Of a DNA stretch of 64,000 nucleotides, positions 9,235 through 17,075 are shown in pieces. Location of the stretch: contig JUEM01000008.1 of NCBI GenBank assembly GCA_000817085.1, positions 1 to 64,000 on the forward strand, in the 5' to 3' direction. The notes under the pieces are model-generated. The model did not search any database. It was not told the origin of the DNA and saw only the letters and a program-made list of their open reading frames with translations. The translations under genes and the position numbers were made by a program. The DNA is from a marine actinobacterium MedAcidi-G1. GTDB taxonomy: Bacteria > Actinomycetota > Acidimicrobiia > Acidimicrobiales > MedAcidi-G1. Position 1 is the first letter of the stretch. Each line of letters begins with the position of its first letter.

Positions 9235-10611
9235 ATGGTTAAAAGAAAAAAAGTTCATGATTTGGGCAAAGCTAGAGCCCCAGGACCAAGCCTTAGGGAT
9301 CATTTGCTCGCAGACGGTTCTGGTGTAGCCCCGCCTCTTCTTGAAGAGTCGTATGTTTTTCTAGGAGATGAGGATATTCCATATGACTGGTACACGTCAC
9401 ATGAAAGGTTGGAACAAGAGTTTGAGTTTCTTTGGCCAAAAGTTTGGCAATGGGCTTGTCGAGAAGAACATATTCCTGAACCGGGTGATTACTATGTTTA
9501 CGATATTGGCCAATTGTCAGCGGTGGTTGTTCGTGCAGATGATGGAAGCATAAAAGCCTATTACAACGCATGTATGCACAGAGGAACACAACTAAAACCA
9601 CCGGCAACTTGTGGTACCACACAAGGCCTAAGATGCCCATTTCATGGTTGGACTTGGTCTTTAGAGGGGGAATTGATTGATTTGCCACAAGAGTGGGATT
9701 TTCCTCACGTAGATGCGGAAAGCCACAAGCTGCCGGAATTAAAGGTAGGACTTTGGGCGGGGTTCGTCTTTGTAAATTTTGATCAAGATGCACAACCGCT
9801 CGAACAATACTTAGGAGTTTTGCCGGAACACTTCTCACACTGGGATCTTGAAAATAGATACATAGAAACCCATGTTTGCAAACGTCTGCCAGCGAATTGG
9901 AAAGCTTCAGCAGAAGCATTTATAGAGGCTTATCACATTAGAGAAACTCACGCAGGTGGTAAACCTGGGACAGAAGCTCCAACTCAGTACGATGTCTTTG
10001 GAGAAAACGTAACTAGATTTGTGCACACTATTGGTTCACGAAATGGTTCAACTGAAATAGGCGTCGATGAACAAGAACGTTTGGAACGGCTCTTAAAAGG
10101 AAAATTGGATGGAGATTCTGTACCTAAACTTCCTGATGGGGTAAAAGCAAGAGATTATTATGCAGAACTCTTGCAAAAAGATTACGAGGAGAAATATGGA
10201 AAAGATTTTTCAGGTTTAACTACTTCTGAGACAATCGATTCAATTGAGTATTTTCTTTTTCCAAATGCTTTTTTCTTTCCTGGGTTGACCTTGCCAATGG
10301 TTTACCGGTTTAGGCCCGATCCAGTTGACCCCGATTACTGTAATTTTGATCTCATTTTTCTTCGCCCTAAACCCGAGGATGGGCATCATCCACGACCGCC
10401 TGATCCCGTAAATCTTGATGTAGAAGAAAGTTATACCTTGGTTGAAGCAGTTGGATCTTTGGGAGCTATTTATGATCAAGACACTTCAAATTTAGCGGCG
10501 CAAACCCGTGGATTTAAATCAAGTTTTAAACGAGGGGAGACTCTTGGCAATTACCAAGAGGTCAGAATCAGGCATTTGCAGATGAGAGTCAAAGATTATT
10601 TAAATTTTTGA
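9235..10611 (+). CDS. Rieske non-heme iron oxygenase, alpha subunit
   Basis: A 458-residue terminal oxygenase. The Rieske [2Fe-2S] ligands are plain: C113-M-H115 and C134-x2-H137 (CPFHGW). The mononuclear iron site follows with H234 and H239 in EAYHIRETH. This is the architecture of ring-hydroxylating dioxygenases and of quaternary-amine demethylases such as glycine-betaine (GbcA) and carnitine (CntA) oxygenases. Position, divergent from two dimethylglycine-dehydrogenase-type genes, makes a first N-demethylation step attractive, but length and sequence also fit an aromatic oxygenase. No reductase or ferredoxin gene is adjacent. The ATG at 9235 has only a weak upstream ribosome-binding site. 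Confidence 0.8.
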   Translation: MVKRKKVHDLGKARAPGPSLRDHLLADGSGVAPPLLEESYVFLGDEDIPYDWYTSHERLEQEFEFLWPKVWQWACREEHIPEPGDYYVYDIGQLSAVVVRADDGSIKAYYNACMHRGTQLKPPATCGTTQGLRCPFHGWTWSLEGELIDLPQEWDFPHVDAESHKLPELKVGLWAGFVFVNFDQDAQPLEQYLGVLPEHFSHWDLENRYIETHVCKRLPANWKASAEAFIEAYHIRETHAGGKPGTEAPTQYDVFGENVTRFVHTIGSRNGSTEIGVDEQERLERLLKGKLDGDSVPKLPDGVKARDYYAELLQKDYEEKYGKDFSGLTTSETIDSIEYFLFPNAFFFPGLTLPMVYRFRPDPVDPDYCNFDLIFLRPKPEDGHHPRPPDPVNLDVEESYTLVEAVGSLGAIYDQDTSNLAAQTRGFKSSFKRGETLGNYQEVRIRHLQMRVKDYLNF

Positions 10612-10641
10612 GTTAGGAAAAATATAATTAAAAGAAAAATT

Positions 10642-10709
10642 TGGTCTAACGGTCAGACCATAATAAGGTCTGATATGTGAGCTTTTCTTATAAAAAATCA
10701 AATAAGGTC
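10642..10709. promoter_or_regulatory. Candidate GntR/FadR-type operator region upstream of the acetoin dehydrogenase operon
   Basis: The 162-base AT-rich gap before the E1-alpha gene contains GGTCAGACC (10651-10659), a perfect 4-1-4 palindrome of the form GGTC-N-GACC bound by FadR/PdhR-type GntR regulators. The palindrome lies inside larger arms TGGTCT (10642-10647) and AGACCA (10655-10660). The nine-base word AATAAGGTC occurs twice (10662-10670 and 10701-10709). Binding of a GntR protein is inference; no regulator gene is in the window. Confidence 0.45.
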
Positions 10710-10773
10710 AAATGTTTGGATTTTTATTTAGAAAAATCATTAAGAATCAAATTTAAGTTTTAGAAAGACATTT

Positions 10774-11754
10774 ATGGATATAACTGACGAAATTCTTATT
10801 GACTTGTACAAACGGATGGTAAGAGTTCGACTGTTCGAAGAAGAAGCTGGTCGTTTAGCTGAATCTGCACGTCTGCCGGGTTTTCTCCACCTGTATGTCG
10901 GTGAAGAAGCAGTGGCAGCAGGTGTTTGTGCAGCGCTCAAGAATGAAGATCAGATAACAAGCACACATCGAGGCCACGGTCACCTACTTGCTAAAGGTGG
11001 AGATTTTAATCGAATGATGGCTGAACTTATGGGTAAAGCCACAGGTTATTGCAATGGCAAAGGTGGGTCTATGCATATTTGTGATTTAGATCTAGCGATG
11101 TTGGGCGCTAATGGAATAGTTGGAGCTGGAGTACCAATAGCAGTTGGTGCGGCATTTGCAAATAGGTTGACCGGTAACGGTCTAATTTCAGTATCGTTTT
11201 TCGGAGATGGTGCGACAAATATCGGAGCGTTCCATGAAGCAGCTAATATGGCAGCGGCTTTATCGCTACCAATGCTTTTTATATGTGAGAATAATGAATA
11301 CGCCGAATACAGCCCGCGACATAGGACCATGGCTATTACAGACGTAATTGAAAGAGCTGCTGCCTATGGTTTCCCTGGAGCAATTGTTGATGGAATGGAT
11401 TGTGTGGCAGTTTTTGAAGCGGCTTCATTAGCGATTGAAAAAATAAGAAGCGGCGAAGGCCCCATGATGCTCGAGTGTAAAACTTACCGTTTCTACGATC
11501 ATGTTGGAGTCAAGGGAACAGCTTCGAATTATCGAACAGATGAAGAAGTAGAAGAAATGAAAAAACGTGACCCTTTATTGGTTCACGAGGCTCGTTTAAT
11601 TGAATCAGGGGTGATGAGTGCAGATTCACTTCAAGCCATTAAAGATGAAATTCAAAAAGAAGTTGACAAGTCTGTCGAATTTGCTGAGGAGAGCCCATTT
11701 CCTGAAGTGGAAGAAATGTTACTTGATGTCTATTCGAAAAGAGAACCTTCATGA
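10774..11754 (+). CDS. acoA: Acetoin dehydrogenase E1 component, alpha subunit (TPP-dependent)
   Basis: A 326-residue E1-alpha subunit. The thiamine-pyrophosphate motif runs from GDG (residues 144-146) to NN (173-174), and the family's HRGHGH and NGKGGSMH loops are present. Such subunits pair with E1-beta to decarboxylate or cleave 2-oxo compounds and pass the acyl group to lipoyl-E2. The neighbouring AcoX homologue makes acetoin (cleaved to acetaldehyde plus acetyl-CoA) the most likely substrate; a branched-chain or pyruvate complex is the alternative. First gene of a four-gene operon, overlapping the next by ATGA. Ribosome-binding site weak (AGAAAG). Confidence 0.85.
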   Translation: MDITDEILIDLYKRMVRVRLFEEEAGRLAESARLPGFLHLYVGEEAVAAGVCAALKNEDQITSTHRGHGHLLAKGGDFNRMMAELMGKATGYCNGKGGSMHICDLDLAMLGANGIVGAGVPIAVGAAFANRLTGNGLISVSFFGDGATNIGAFHEAANMAAALSLPMLFICENNEYAEYSPRHRTMAITDVIERAAAYGFPGAIVDGMDCVAVFEAASLAIEKIRSGEGPMMLECKTYRFYDHVGVKGTASNYRTDEEVEEMKKRDPLLVHEARLIESGVMSADSLQAIKDEIQKEVDKSVEFAEESPFPEVEEMLLDVYSKREPS

Positions 11755-12785
11755 GTCCAGACAACATTTTTGAAGGAGCTAATGAATCAGGCGGCACTGA
11801 AGAGAAAGACGGTGAACGGAAGCTTGGTTATGGGGCGGCAGTAGTAGAGACTATGGCACAGATAATGAGAGAAGACGAATCTGTTTTTATAGCAGGTGAA
11901 GATGTCGGTGCGCATGGAGGAGTTTTTGGATATTACCGTGGTCTCCAACCAGAGTTTGGTGAAGACAGAGTTGTGGACACTCCAATAGCGGAACAAGCAA
12001 TCATAGGTCTTGGTATAGGGGCAGCGGTCCAAGGTCTTCGTCCTGTTGTTGATTTGATGTTTATGGATTTTATATGTGTAGCGATGGACCAGATAGTTAA
12101 TCAAGCGGCCAAGCTCAAGTACATGTTTGGTGGGGGAGCCAAGTTGCCCCTAACAATTACTACAGCTGGAGGAGGAGGGCTTTCAGCAGCGGCTCAACAC
12201 AGTCAAAGCCTTGAAGCTATGCTTTGTCATGTACCGGGTTTAAAAGTAGTTATGCCTTCAGATGCATATGAAGTTAAGGGTCTTTTGACAGCTTGTATTC
12301 GTGAAGATAATCCGACAGTTTTTATTATTAACAAAAGAAAACTTGGTGATGCATGTCACGTTCCAGAAGAATTGTTTGAGATCCCTCTGGGGAAAGGACA
12401 TATTGTTCGAGAAGGTAGTGATGCAACTGTTGTCGCAATAGGGAGAATGGTAGAAGAAGCTACAAAAGCGGCAGAAACACTTTCTGATGAGGGGATAGAT
12501 TGTGAATTGATAAATCCGCGTACAGTTCAACCACTTGATATTGATTTGATAGTGGAATCGGTTAGCAAAACTGGTCACCTAGTAATAGTTCATGAAGCAG
12601 TTAGATTTGGTGGTATCGGAGCAGAGATAGCTGCTCAGATTCAGGAAAAAGCTTTTGATTATCTTGATGCCCCAATAGAAAGAGTTGCAGCTCCCTTTAG
12701 CCCAGTACCATTTAGTCCAGTTTTGGAGAAAAAGTATATTCCCGACGCAGAACGTATATCTGCTGGCATAAAGAACCTATTTTGA
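11751..12785 (+). CDS. acoB: Acetoin dehydrogenase E1 component, beta subunit
   Basis: A 344-residue E1-beta subunit with the transketolase pyrimidine-binding domain first (FIAGEDVGAHGGVFGYYRG, DTPIAEQAIIGLGIGAA) and the C-terminal transketolase domain last (CELINPRTVQPLD, VIVHEAVRFGGIGAEIA). It carries a roughly 20-residue acidic N-terminal extension before KLGYGAAVVETM that is not needed for the fold. Its ATG overlaps the acoA stop by four bases, giving translational coupling of the two subunits of the alpha2beta2 E1. Substrate assignment depends on the AcoX neighbour, as for acoA. Confidence 0.85.
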   Translation: MSPDNIFEGANESGGTEEKDGERKLGYGAAVVETMAQIMREDESVFIAGEDVGAHGGVFGYYRGLQPEFGEDRVVDTPIAEQAIIGLGIGAAVQGLRPVVDLMFMDFICVAMDQIVNQAAKLKYMFGGGAKLPLTITTAGGGGLSAAAQHSQSLEAMLCHVPGLKVVMPSDAYEVKGLLTACIREDNPTVFIINKRKLGDACHVPEELFEIPLGKGHIVREGSDATVVAIGRMVEEATKAAETLSDEGIDCELINPRTVQPLDIDLIVESVSKTGHLVIVHEAVRFGGIGAEIAAQIQEKAFDYLDAPIERVAAPFSPVPFSPVLEKKYIPDAERISAGIKNLF

Positions 12786-12798
12786 GGTTTTAAAACAG

Positions 12799-13791
12799 GT
12801 GACGACAGTTGGATTGATAGCAAATCCTTTAGCGGGTAAAGATGTGCGAAGGTTTGTATCTGCAGCATCGCTAAATAGCGATAGAAGCAAAATAGAAATT
12901 TTAAAACGCTGTGTACTCGGTGCCATAGATGCTGGTGCAGAGAAAATTCTTTTGGCTAATGACTTCAGGAATTTAACAATAAGAGCCGTAGAAGGTTTAA
13001 ATTTAGACGGCAAAATCGAAGAAATATTATTTCACCCTGAAGGCAGAAGAACAGATACTACTGAAGCAGCAAAAATATTTAAAGAAGAAGGAGTTAAATC
13101 CGTTATTTCTTTAGGAGGTGATGGCACACAGCGAGACTTGGTCTTGGGCTGGAGAGATGTTCCGTTGTTGCCAATTTCCACAGGCACTAACAACGTTTTT
13201 CCTTTCATGGTGGACCCAACAGTTGCTGGTACCGCAGCAGGTCTGATTGCTTCAAACCATTTAAGCATTGAGGAAGTGTCTCATCAGGCAAAGGTAATAC
13301 ACGTAGAATTACCTAACGGAAGTAAAGATTTGGCTTTGGTTGATGTTGTTCTAGTAGATGAGCGGTTGACTGGCAGTAGAGCTGTAATTAAATCAGATTC
13401 AGTAAAACAAGTTTTGGCTGCAATCGCTAACCCAGCTTGTATAGGGCTTGCTTCAATCGCCGGACGAAGTAACCCCGTTTATTTTGATGATGAATTAGCC
13501 GTTTCAGTTATTTGTGACCCGTCAGCCACCGAAAGTGTTTATGCGCCCATCATGCCGGGCTCAGTATCTGAAGTCGGAATCGTAGATATTAAAGAAGTTC
13601 AACTTGGTGAGAGCATTGAGCTTAATGGCCCTGGGGCATTGGCATTTGATGGAGAAAGAGATTTTGTAATGGGAGAAAATGAATCAGCAAAGGCTACAGT
13701 TTTACGCAATGGCCCAAAAGTTATAAACCCAATTTTTGCCATTCAAACAGCAGCAGCCAATAAGGTATTTCTTAGAAAGAGGAATTCTTAA
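12799..13791 (+). CDS. acoX: AcoX-like protein, ATP-NAD kinase fold
   Basis: A 330-residue protein beginning at GTG, 13 bases after acoB. It opens with VGLIANPLAGKDVRRFV and has the NAD-kinase/diacylglycerol-kinase signature SLGGDGTQRD, followed by PISTGTNNVFP. AcoX proteins of this kind accompany acetoin dehydrogenase genes in Pseudomonas, Cupriavidus and others. Their biochemical role is not settled. Here it sits between E1-beta and E2, whereas classical acoXABC has it first. It ends one base before the E2 start codon, and its tail carries the E2 ribosome-binding site. Confidence 0.75.
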   Translation: MTTVGLIANPLAGKDVRRFVSAASLNSDRSKIEILKRCVLGAIDAGAEKILLANDFRNLTIRAVEGLNLDGKIEEILFHPEGRRTDTTEAAKIFKEEGVKSVISLGGDGTQRDLVLGWRDVPLLPISTGTNNVFPFMVDPTVAGTAAGLIASNHLSIEEVSHQAKVIHVELPNGSKDLALVDVVLVDERLTGSRAVIKSDSVKQVLAAIANPACIGLASIAGRSNPVYFDDELAVSVICDPSATESVYAPIMPGSVSEVGIVDIKEVQLGESIELNGPGALAFDGERDFVMGENESAKATVLRNGPKVINPIFAIQTAAANKVFLRKRNS

Positions 13792-13792
13792 T

Positions 13793-15151
13793 ATGTCATC
13801 ACCTATTTATATGCCGAAATTGGGTCTAACCATGACCGAGGGCACCTTAACTGAGTGGTTAGTCAACACAGGTGAAACTGTTAGCCAGGGGCAACCTGTT
13901 GCTTCAATAGAGACTGACAAAATAGAAACCGAAATAGAAGCTGAAGCTGAAGGACTTTTACATCAGCTATGTCAGTCAGGTGAAGTTTTTGAGTGTGGAG
14001 TAGTTTTGGGATGGGTCTTAAAAGAAGGCGAAGAACCACCTGAAGCACCAGAGACACCAGAAGTCAAAAACGATGAGACGACACCTGTCGAACAAACTGA
14101 AATTACGGAAAAAGAAACCAAAGTAAAAAGTACTCGCGTTGCAGCTTCACCAGCTGCAAAACGTCTTGCAAAAGAAAAGGGAGTCGATCTTTCCTTAGTT
14201 TCTGGAAGCGGCCCCGGGGGAAGAATAGTAGTTGAAGATATCGAAGCATTTTCAGGAAGTACACAAAGCGATTTAAATTCAGAGACTGGGGACACGAAAT
14301 CTTCTCAAGCTGCAGTCAATGAAGCAAAAAAACTAGGAGTCGACCTCAGTAAGGTTCAAGCGTCGGCAACTGATGGGACGGTCAGAAAATCAGATGTTCA
14401 GGCTCATATTAAAAATTCTTCACGACCTGCGCCAGAAAAACATGAAACCTTTACATACGAACCCATAGGTGAAGGAGAAAGAGTTCCGTTAACAGGAATG
14501 CGAAGAGTTATATCGAATCGAATGCATTCAAGCCTTCAATCAATGGCGCAGCTGACTCTCCATCTTGATGTTGAAATGGATGACGCAATTTCTTTACGCA
14601 AAGAGATGAAAAGTGGTGATGTGGTACCTGGCTACACAGACTTTGTTATTGCATCGGTCGCACAGGCTTTGAAAGTTCACCCACAATTAAATTCTCAAAT
14701 GCTTGAAAATGAAATCCTTCAGCTAACAGAAATAAATATCGGTATGGCTGTTGCTTTGAACGATGGGCTGGTAGTGCCTGTTATAAGAAATGCAGACCAG
14801 CTTTCTTTAAATGAAATTGCTCAAAATACCGCCCGGTTAGCTAGTCAAGCCCGAGACGGAAAACTAGCTTTAGATGACCTCGAAGGAGGAACTTTCTCTG
14901 TTTCTTCATTAGGGATGTTTGGAGTAGATGGATTCACGCCGGTCATAAATCCACCTAACTCCGCGATTTTAGGTGTAGGGCGAATTCGTGAAGACACAGC
15001 ATGGGACGATCAGACTCCCCGAAGGACATCTAGAATGGTTATAAGTCTTACTTGGGACCACCGAGTTTTGGATGGAGCTCCGGCAGCTGATTTTGCAAGC
15101 ACAGTAAAGTTAGGTCTCGAAAATCCTGAATCTCTTCTTAATATCAACTAG
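13793..15151 (+). CDS. acoC: Acetoin dehydrogenase E2 (dihydrolipoamide acetyltransferase) with two subunit-binding-like segments
   Basis: The start is the ATG at 13793, preceded by AGAGGA, and gives 452 residues; an upstream in-frame ATG inside acoX is rejected. Order of domains: lipoyl domain (1-78) with the lipoylated lysine K43 in ETDKIE; acidic Glu/Pro/Thr linker (79-113); peripheral-subunit-binding domain (about 116-152, ASPAAKRLAKEKGVDL ... GPGGRIVVEDI); a second, degenerate copy (about 172-207, NEAKKLGVDLSKV ... GTVRKSDVQ); catalytic acyltransferase domain to the end with H423 and D427 in DHRVLDG. No E3 gene is adjacent. It converges on psuG, sharing the stop tetramer CTAG. Confidence 0.88.
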   Translation: MSSPIYMPKLGLTMTEGTLTEWLVNTGETVSQGQPVASIETDKIETEIEAEAEGLLHQLCQSGEVFECGVVLGWVLKEGEEPPEAPETPEVKNDETTPVEQTEITEKETKVKSTRVAASPAAKRLAKEKGVDLSLVSGSGPGGRIVVEDIEAFSGSTQSDLNSETGDTKSSQAAVNEAKKLGVDLSKVQASATDGTVRKSDVQAHIKNSSRPAPEKHETFTYEPIGEGERVPLTGMRRVISNRMHSSLQSMAQLTLHLDVEMDDAISLRKEMKSGDVVPGYTDFVIASVAQALKVHPQLNSQMLENEILQLTEINIGMAVALNDGLVVPVIRNADQLSLNEIAQNTARLASQARDGKLALDDLEGGTFSVSSLGMFGVDGFTPVINPPNSAILGVGRIREDTAWDDQTPRRTSRMVISLTWDHRVLDGAPAADFASTVKLGLENPESLLNIN

Positions 15152-16059
15152 TCGTTAGCCATTTGCGTGGCTACTTCACCTGCAACTTGCACATTGTTAA
15201 GGATCAGGTCAACATTCGCTTCAAGGGTTAGTCCCCCGCTAGCTTCTGAGACTTTTTTAAGCAAAAAAGGCGAAATAGCATTTCCGGTGATACCAGCTTC
15301 GGCTGCTTCATTCAAGCTTTCATTTACCGCATTTTCAACAATTTCTTGGTCTACAGACTTTTCTTTAGGTATTGGAACAGCTACAAGTTGACCCGTGTTT
15401 AATCCAATTTCCCAATGTGCTTTAAGTAGAAGGGCTGCTTCTTTTGCTTCAGAGGCGGTAATTTTTAATTTCAGACCTCTACCAGTTGTCCAGAATTCAG
15501 GAAAAATATCGGTTTTATAACCAATTATTGGCACGCCAAGTGTTTCCAAAGCTTCTAGTGTCTTTGGTATATCAAGTATTGATTTAACTCCTGCACAAAC
15601 TACAGCAACAGGCAAATCAGATAGAGCTTTCAGATCAGCGGAGATATCAGCTTCAGACCCCCGATGGACTCCTCCAATACCGCCAGTTGCAAAAACTTTG
15701 ATACCTGATTTATAAGCAGCGAACATAGTAGATGCCACCGTTGTCGCACCTAACGATTTATTAGCTATTACTTCACCCAAATTGTTAAAGCTTGTTTTTG
15801 TAACTTCGTTACTAGAACCTAGAAGTTCGATTTCTTTTGGGTTTAAACCTACGCGGAGATAGCCATCGATTAAAGCAGCAGTAGCGGGAACAACGTTTAA
15901 ATCTCTTAAAATAGATTCAGCCTTGAGAGCCACATCGATATTTAGCGGGGAGGGAAGACCGTGCGAGATCAGAGTCGATTCTAGAGCAACAACAGGTTTT
16001 CTTTCTTTTAAAGCTTCTTGAATTTCATCAGAGACTTTTATTATCGATGTTTCATTCAC
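15148..16059 (-). CDS. psuG: Pseudouridine-5'-phosphate glycosidase
   Basis: A 303-residue PsuG, which splits pseudouridine 5'-phosphate into uracil and ribose 5-phosphate, the committed step of modified-RNA nucleoside recycling. Family hallmarks: VVALESTLISHGLPSPLN near the N-terminus, TGGIGGVHRG, the metal-binding acidic residue in ADISADLKAL and the Schiff-base lysine in CAGVKSILD. The usual partner kinase PsuK is not in the window. An AAGGTAG site precedes the ATG. It faces acoC tail-to-tail and lies head-to-head with the purine nucleoside phosphorylase gene, so it belongs functionally with the nucleoside island; the uracil product could feed the pyrimidine catabolic genes at 39-45 kb (inference). 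Confidence 0.92.
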   Translation of the reverse strand: MNETSIIKVSDEIQEALKERKPVVALESTLISHGLPSPLNIDVALKAESILRDLNVVPATAALIDGYLRVGLNPKEIELLGSSNEVTKTSFNNLGEVIANKSLGATTVASTMFAAYKSGIKVFATGGIGGVHRGSEADISADLKALSDLPVAVVCAGVKSILDIPKTLEALETLGVPIIGYKTDIFPEFWTTGRGLKLKITASEAKEAALLLKAHWEIGLNTGQLVAVPIPKEKSVDQEIVENAVNESLNEAAEAGITGNAISPFLLKKVSEASGGLTLEANVDLILNNVQVAGEVATQMAND

Positions 16060-16186
16060 ACTTATATAACTACCTTATAAATTCTTTTTTATTACAAAAA
16101 TAGTTATTAATAAAATGTTTTTTGAGCTACTCGAGATCCATCTACTGGCCTTGAGCAAATTACCGTATGTTTGTTTATAGAATTGT

Positions 16187-16213
16187 TTGACTGTCGCGAA
16201 TCTTGAATAAAAA
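16187..16213 (+). promoter_or_regulatory. Possible promoter for the nucleoside catabolic operon
   Basis: In the 191-base gap between psuG and the PNP gene, TTGACT (16187-16192) is a good -35 hexamer. The best -10 candidate is TAAAAA at 16208, at a short 15-base spacing, so the call is weak. The rest of the gap is AT-rich with no recognisable RNA or repeat. Confidence 0.3.
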
Positions 16214-16250
16214 TACATTCAGTTTGCAAGAAATTTGATGGAGATGAAAT

Positions 16251-17075
16251 ATGAAAGATATTGACCCCTATTCTCTTGCTGAAAGGGCTGCAACTGTTCT
16301 AGCTGATGAAACTGGCATCGTTGACCATGATGTTGCCTTAGTCCTTGGTTCCGGATGGGCTTCAGCAATCGATGAGATCGGAGATATTTCAGCCGAAGTG
16401 GAAATGGATACTTTGCCCGGTTTCCCCGAACCCACTGTATTAGGACACCGAAATTTGATCCGTTCTCTTAAAGTGAATGAAAAAAATGTACTCGTTTTAG
16501 GTGGTAGGGCTCATTTATATGAAGGTCATTCGGTAGATACGGTTGTTCATGGCGTTCGAGTAGCAATAGCTTCGGGTTGCAAAATGATTATTTTGACTAA
16601 TGCTGCAGGAGGACTCAATCCTGAATGGCCTGTAGGGCAACCAGTGCTTATTTCTGACCAATTGAACCTCATGGGCCAGTCGCCGATGGTGGGACCTGCT
16701 CCACCAGATGGAAAAGCAATTCGGTTTGTTGATTTGACAGAAGCTTACTCAGCTCGACTGAGACAATTAGCTCAAGAAGTAGACCCAACTCTACCTCAAG
16801 GTGTCTATGCGGGTTTACTAGGAGGTGCTTTCGAAACACCGGCCGAAATAAAGATGTTTGCAAAAATGGGAGCTGACCTAGTTGGGATGTCTACTGTTTT
16901 AGAAACTATTGCTGCGAGACATCTCGGAGCTGAGGTTCTGGGAATCTCTCTTGTCACAAATCAGGCAGCTGGTATGTCTGAAGAAAACCTTGATCATGAA
17001 GATGTACTTGCTGCAGCCGCAGATGCGGGACCACGCATGTTTAGTCTATTAGCGGGGATTTTGGAACGTTTGTGA
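16251..17075 (+). CDS. punA: Purine nucleoside phosphorylase (trimeric PNP family)
   Basis: A 274-residue PNP of the human/mycobacterial (MTAP/PNP) class, which phosphorolyses inosine, guanosine and deoxy forms to base plus (deoxy)ribose 1-phosphate. Visible: the phosphate-binding LVLGSGWAS, GHRN and GRAHLYEGHS, then TNAAGGLNPEW, the purine-site glutamate in AGLLGGAFETPAEI and the terminal MSTVLETIAARHLG ... VTNQAAG. Length fits the family (about 270). The ATG is preceded by GGAGAT. It overlaps the next gene by GTGA, so it is translationally coupled to the mutase that would use its sugar-1-phosphate product. Confidence 0.93.
   Translation: MKDIDPYSLAERAATVLADETGIVDHDVALVLGSGWASAIDEIGDISAEVEMDTLPGFPEPTVLGHRNLIRSLKVNEKNVLVLGGRAHLYEGHSVDTVVHGVRVAIASGCKMIILTNAAGGLNPEWPVGQPVLISDQLNLMGQSPMVGPAPPDGKAIRFVDLTEAYSARLRQLAQEVDPTLPQGVYAGLLGGAFETPAEIKMFAKMGADLVGMSTVLETIAARHLGAEVLGISLVTNQAAGMSEENLDHEDVLAAAADAGPRMFSLLAGILERL

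Noticed and set aside
9293-9919. 208-codon open frame antisense to the first Rieske gene
   Set aside because: Covers the Rieske cluster motifs of the plus-strand gene and has no family resemblance.
16060-16250. tRNA, small RNA or riboswitch in the largest intergenic gap
   Set aside because: No cloverleaf, conserved riboswitch core or strong hairpin could be found by eye; the region is simple AT-rich sequence.
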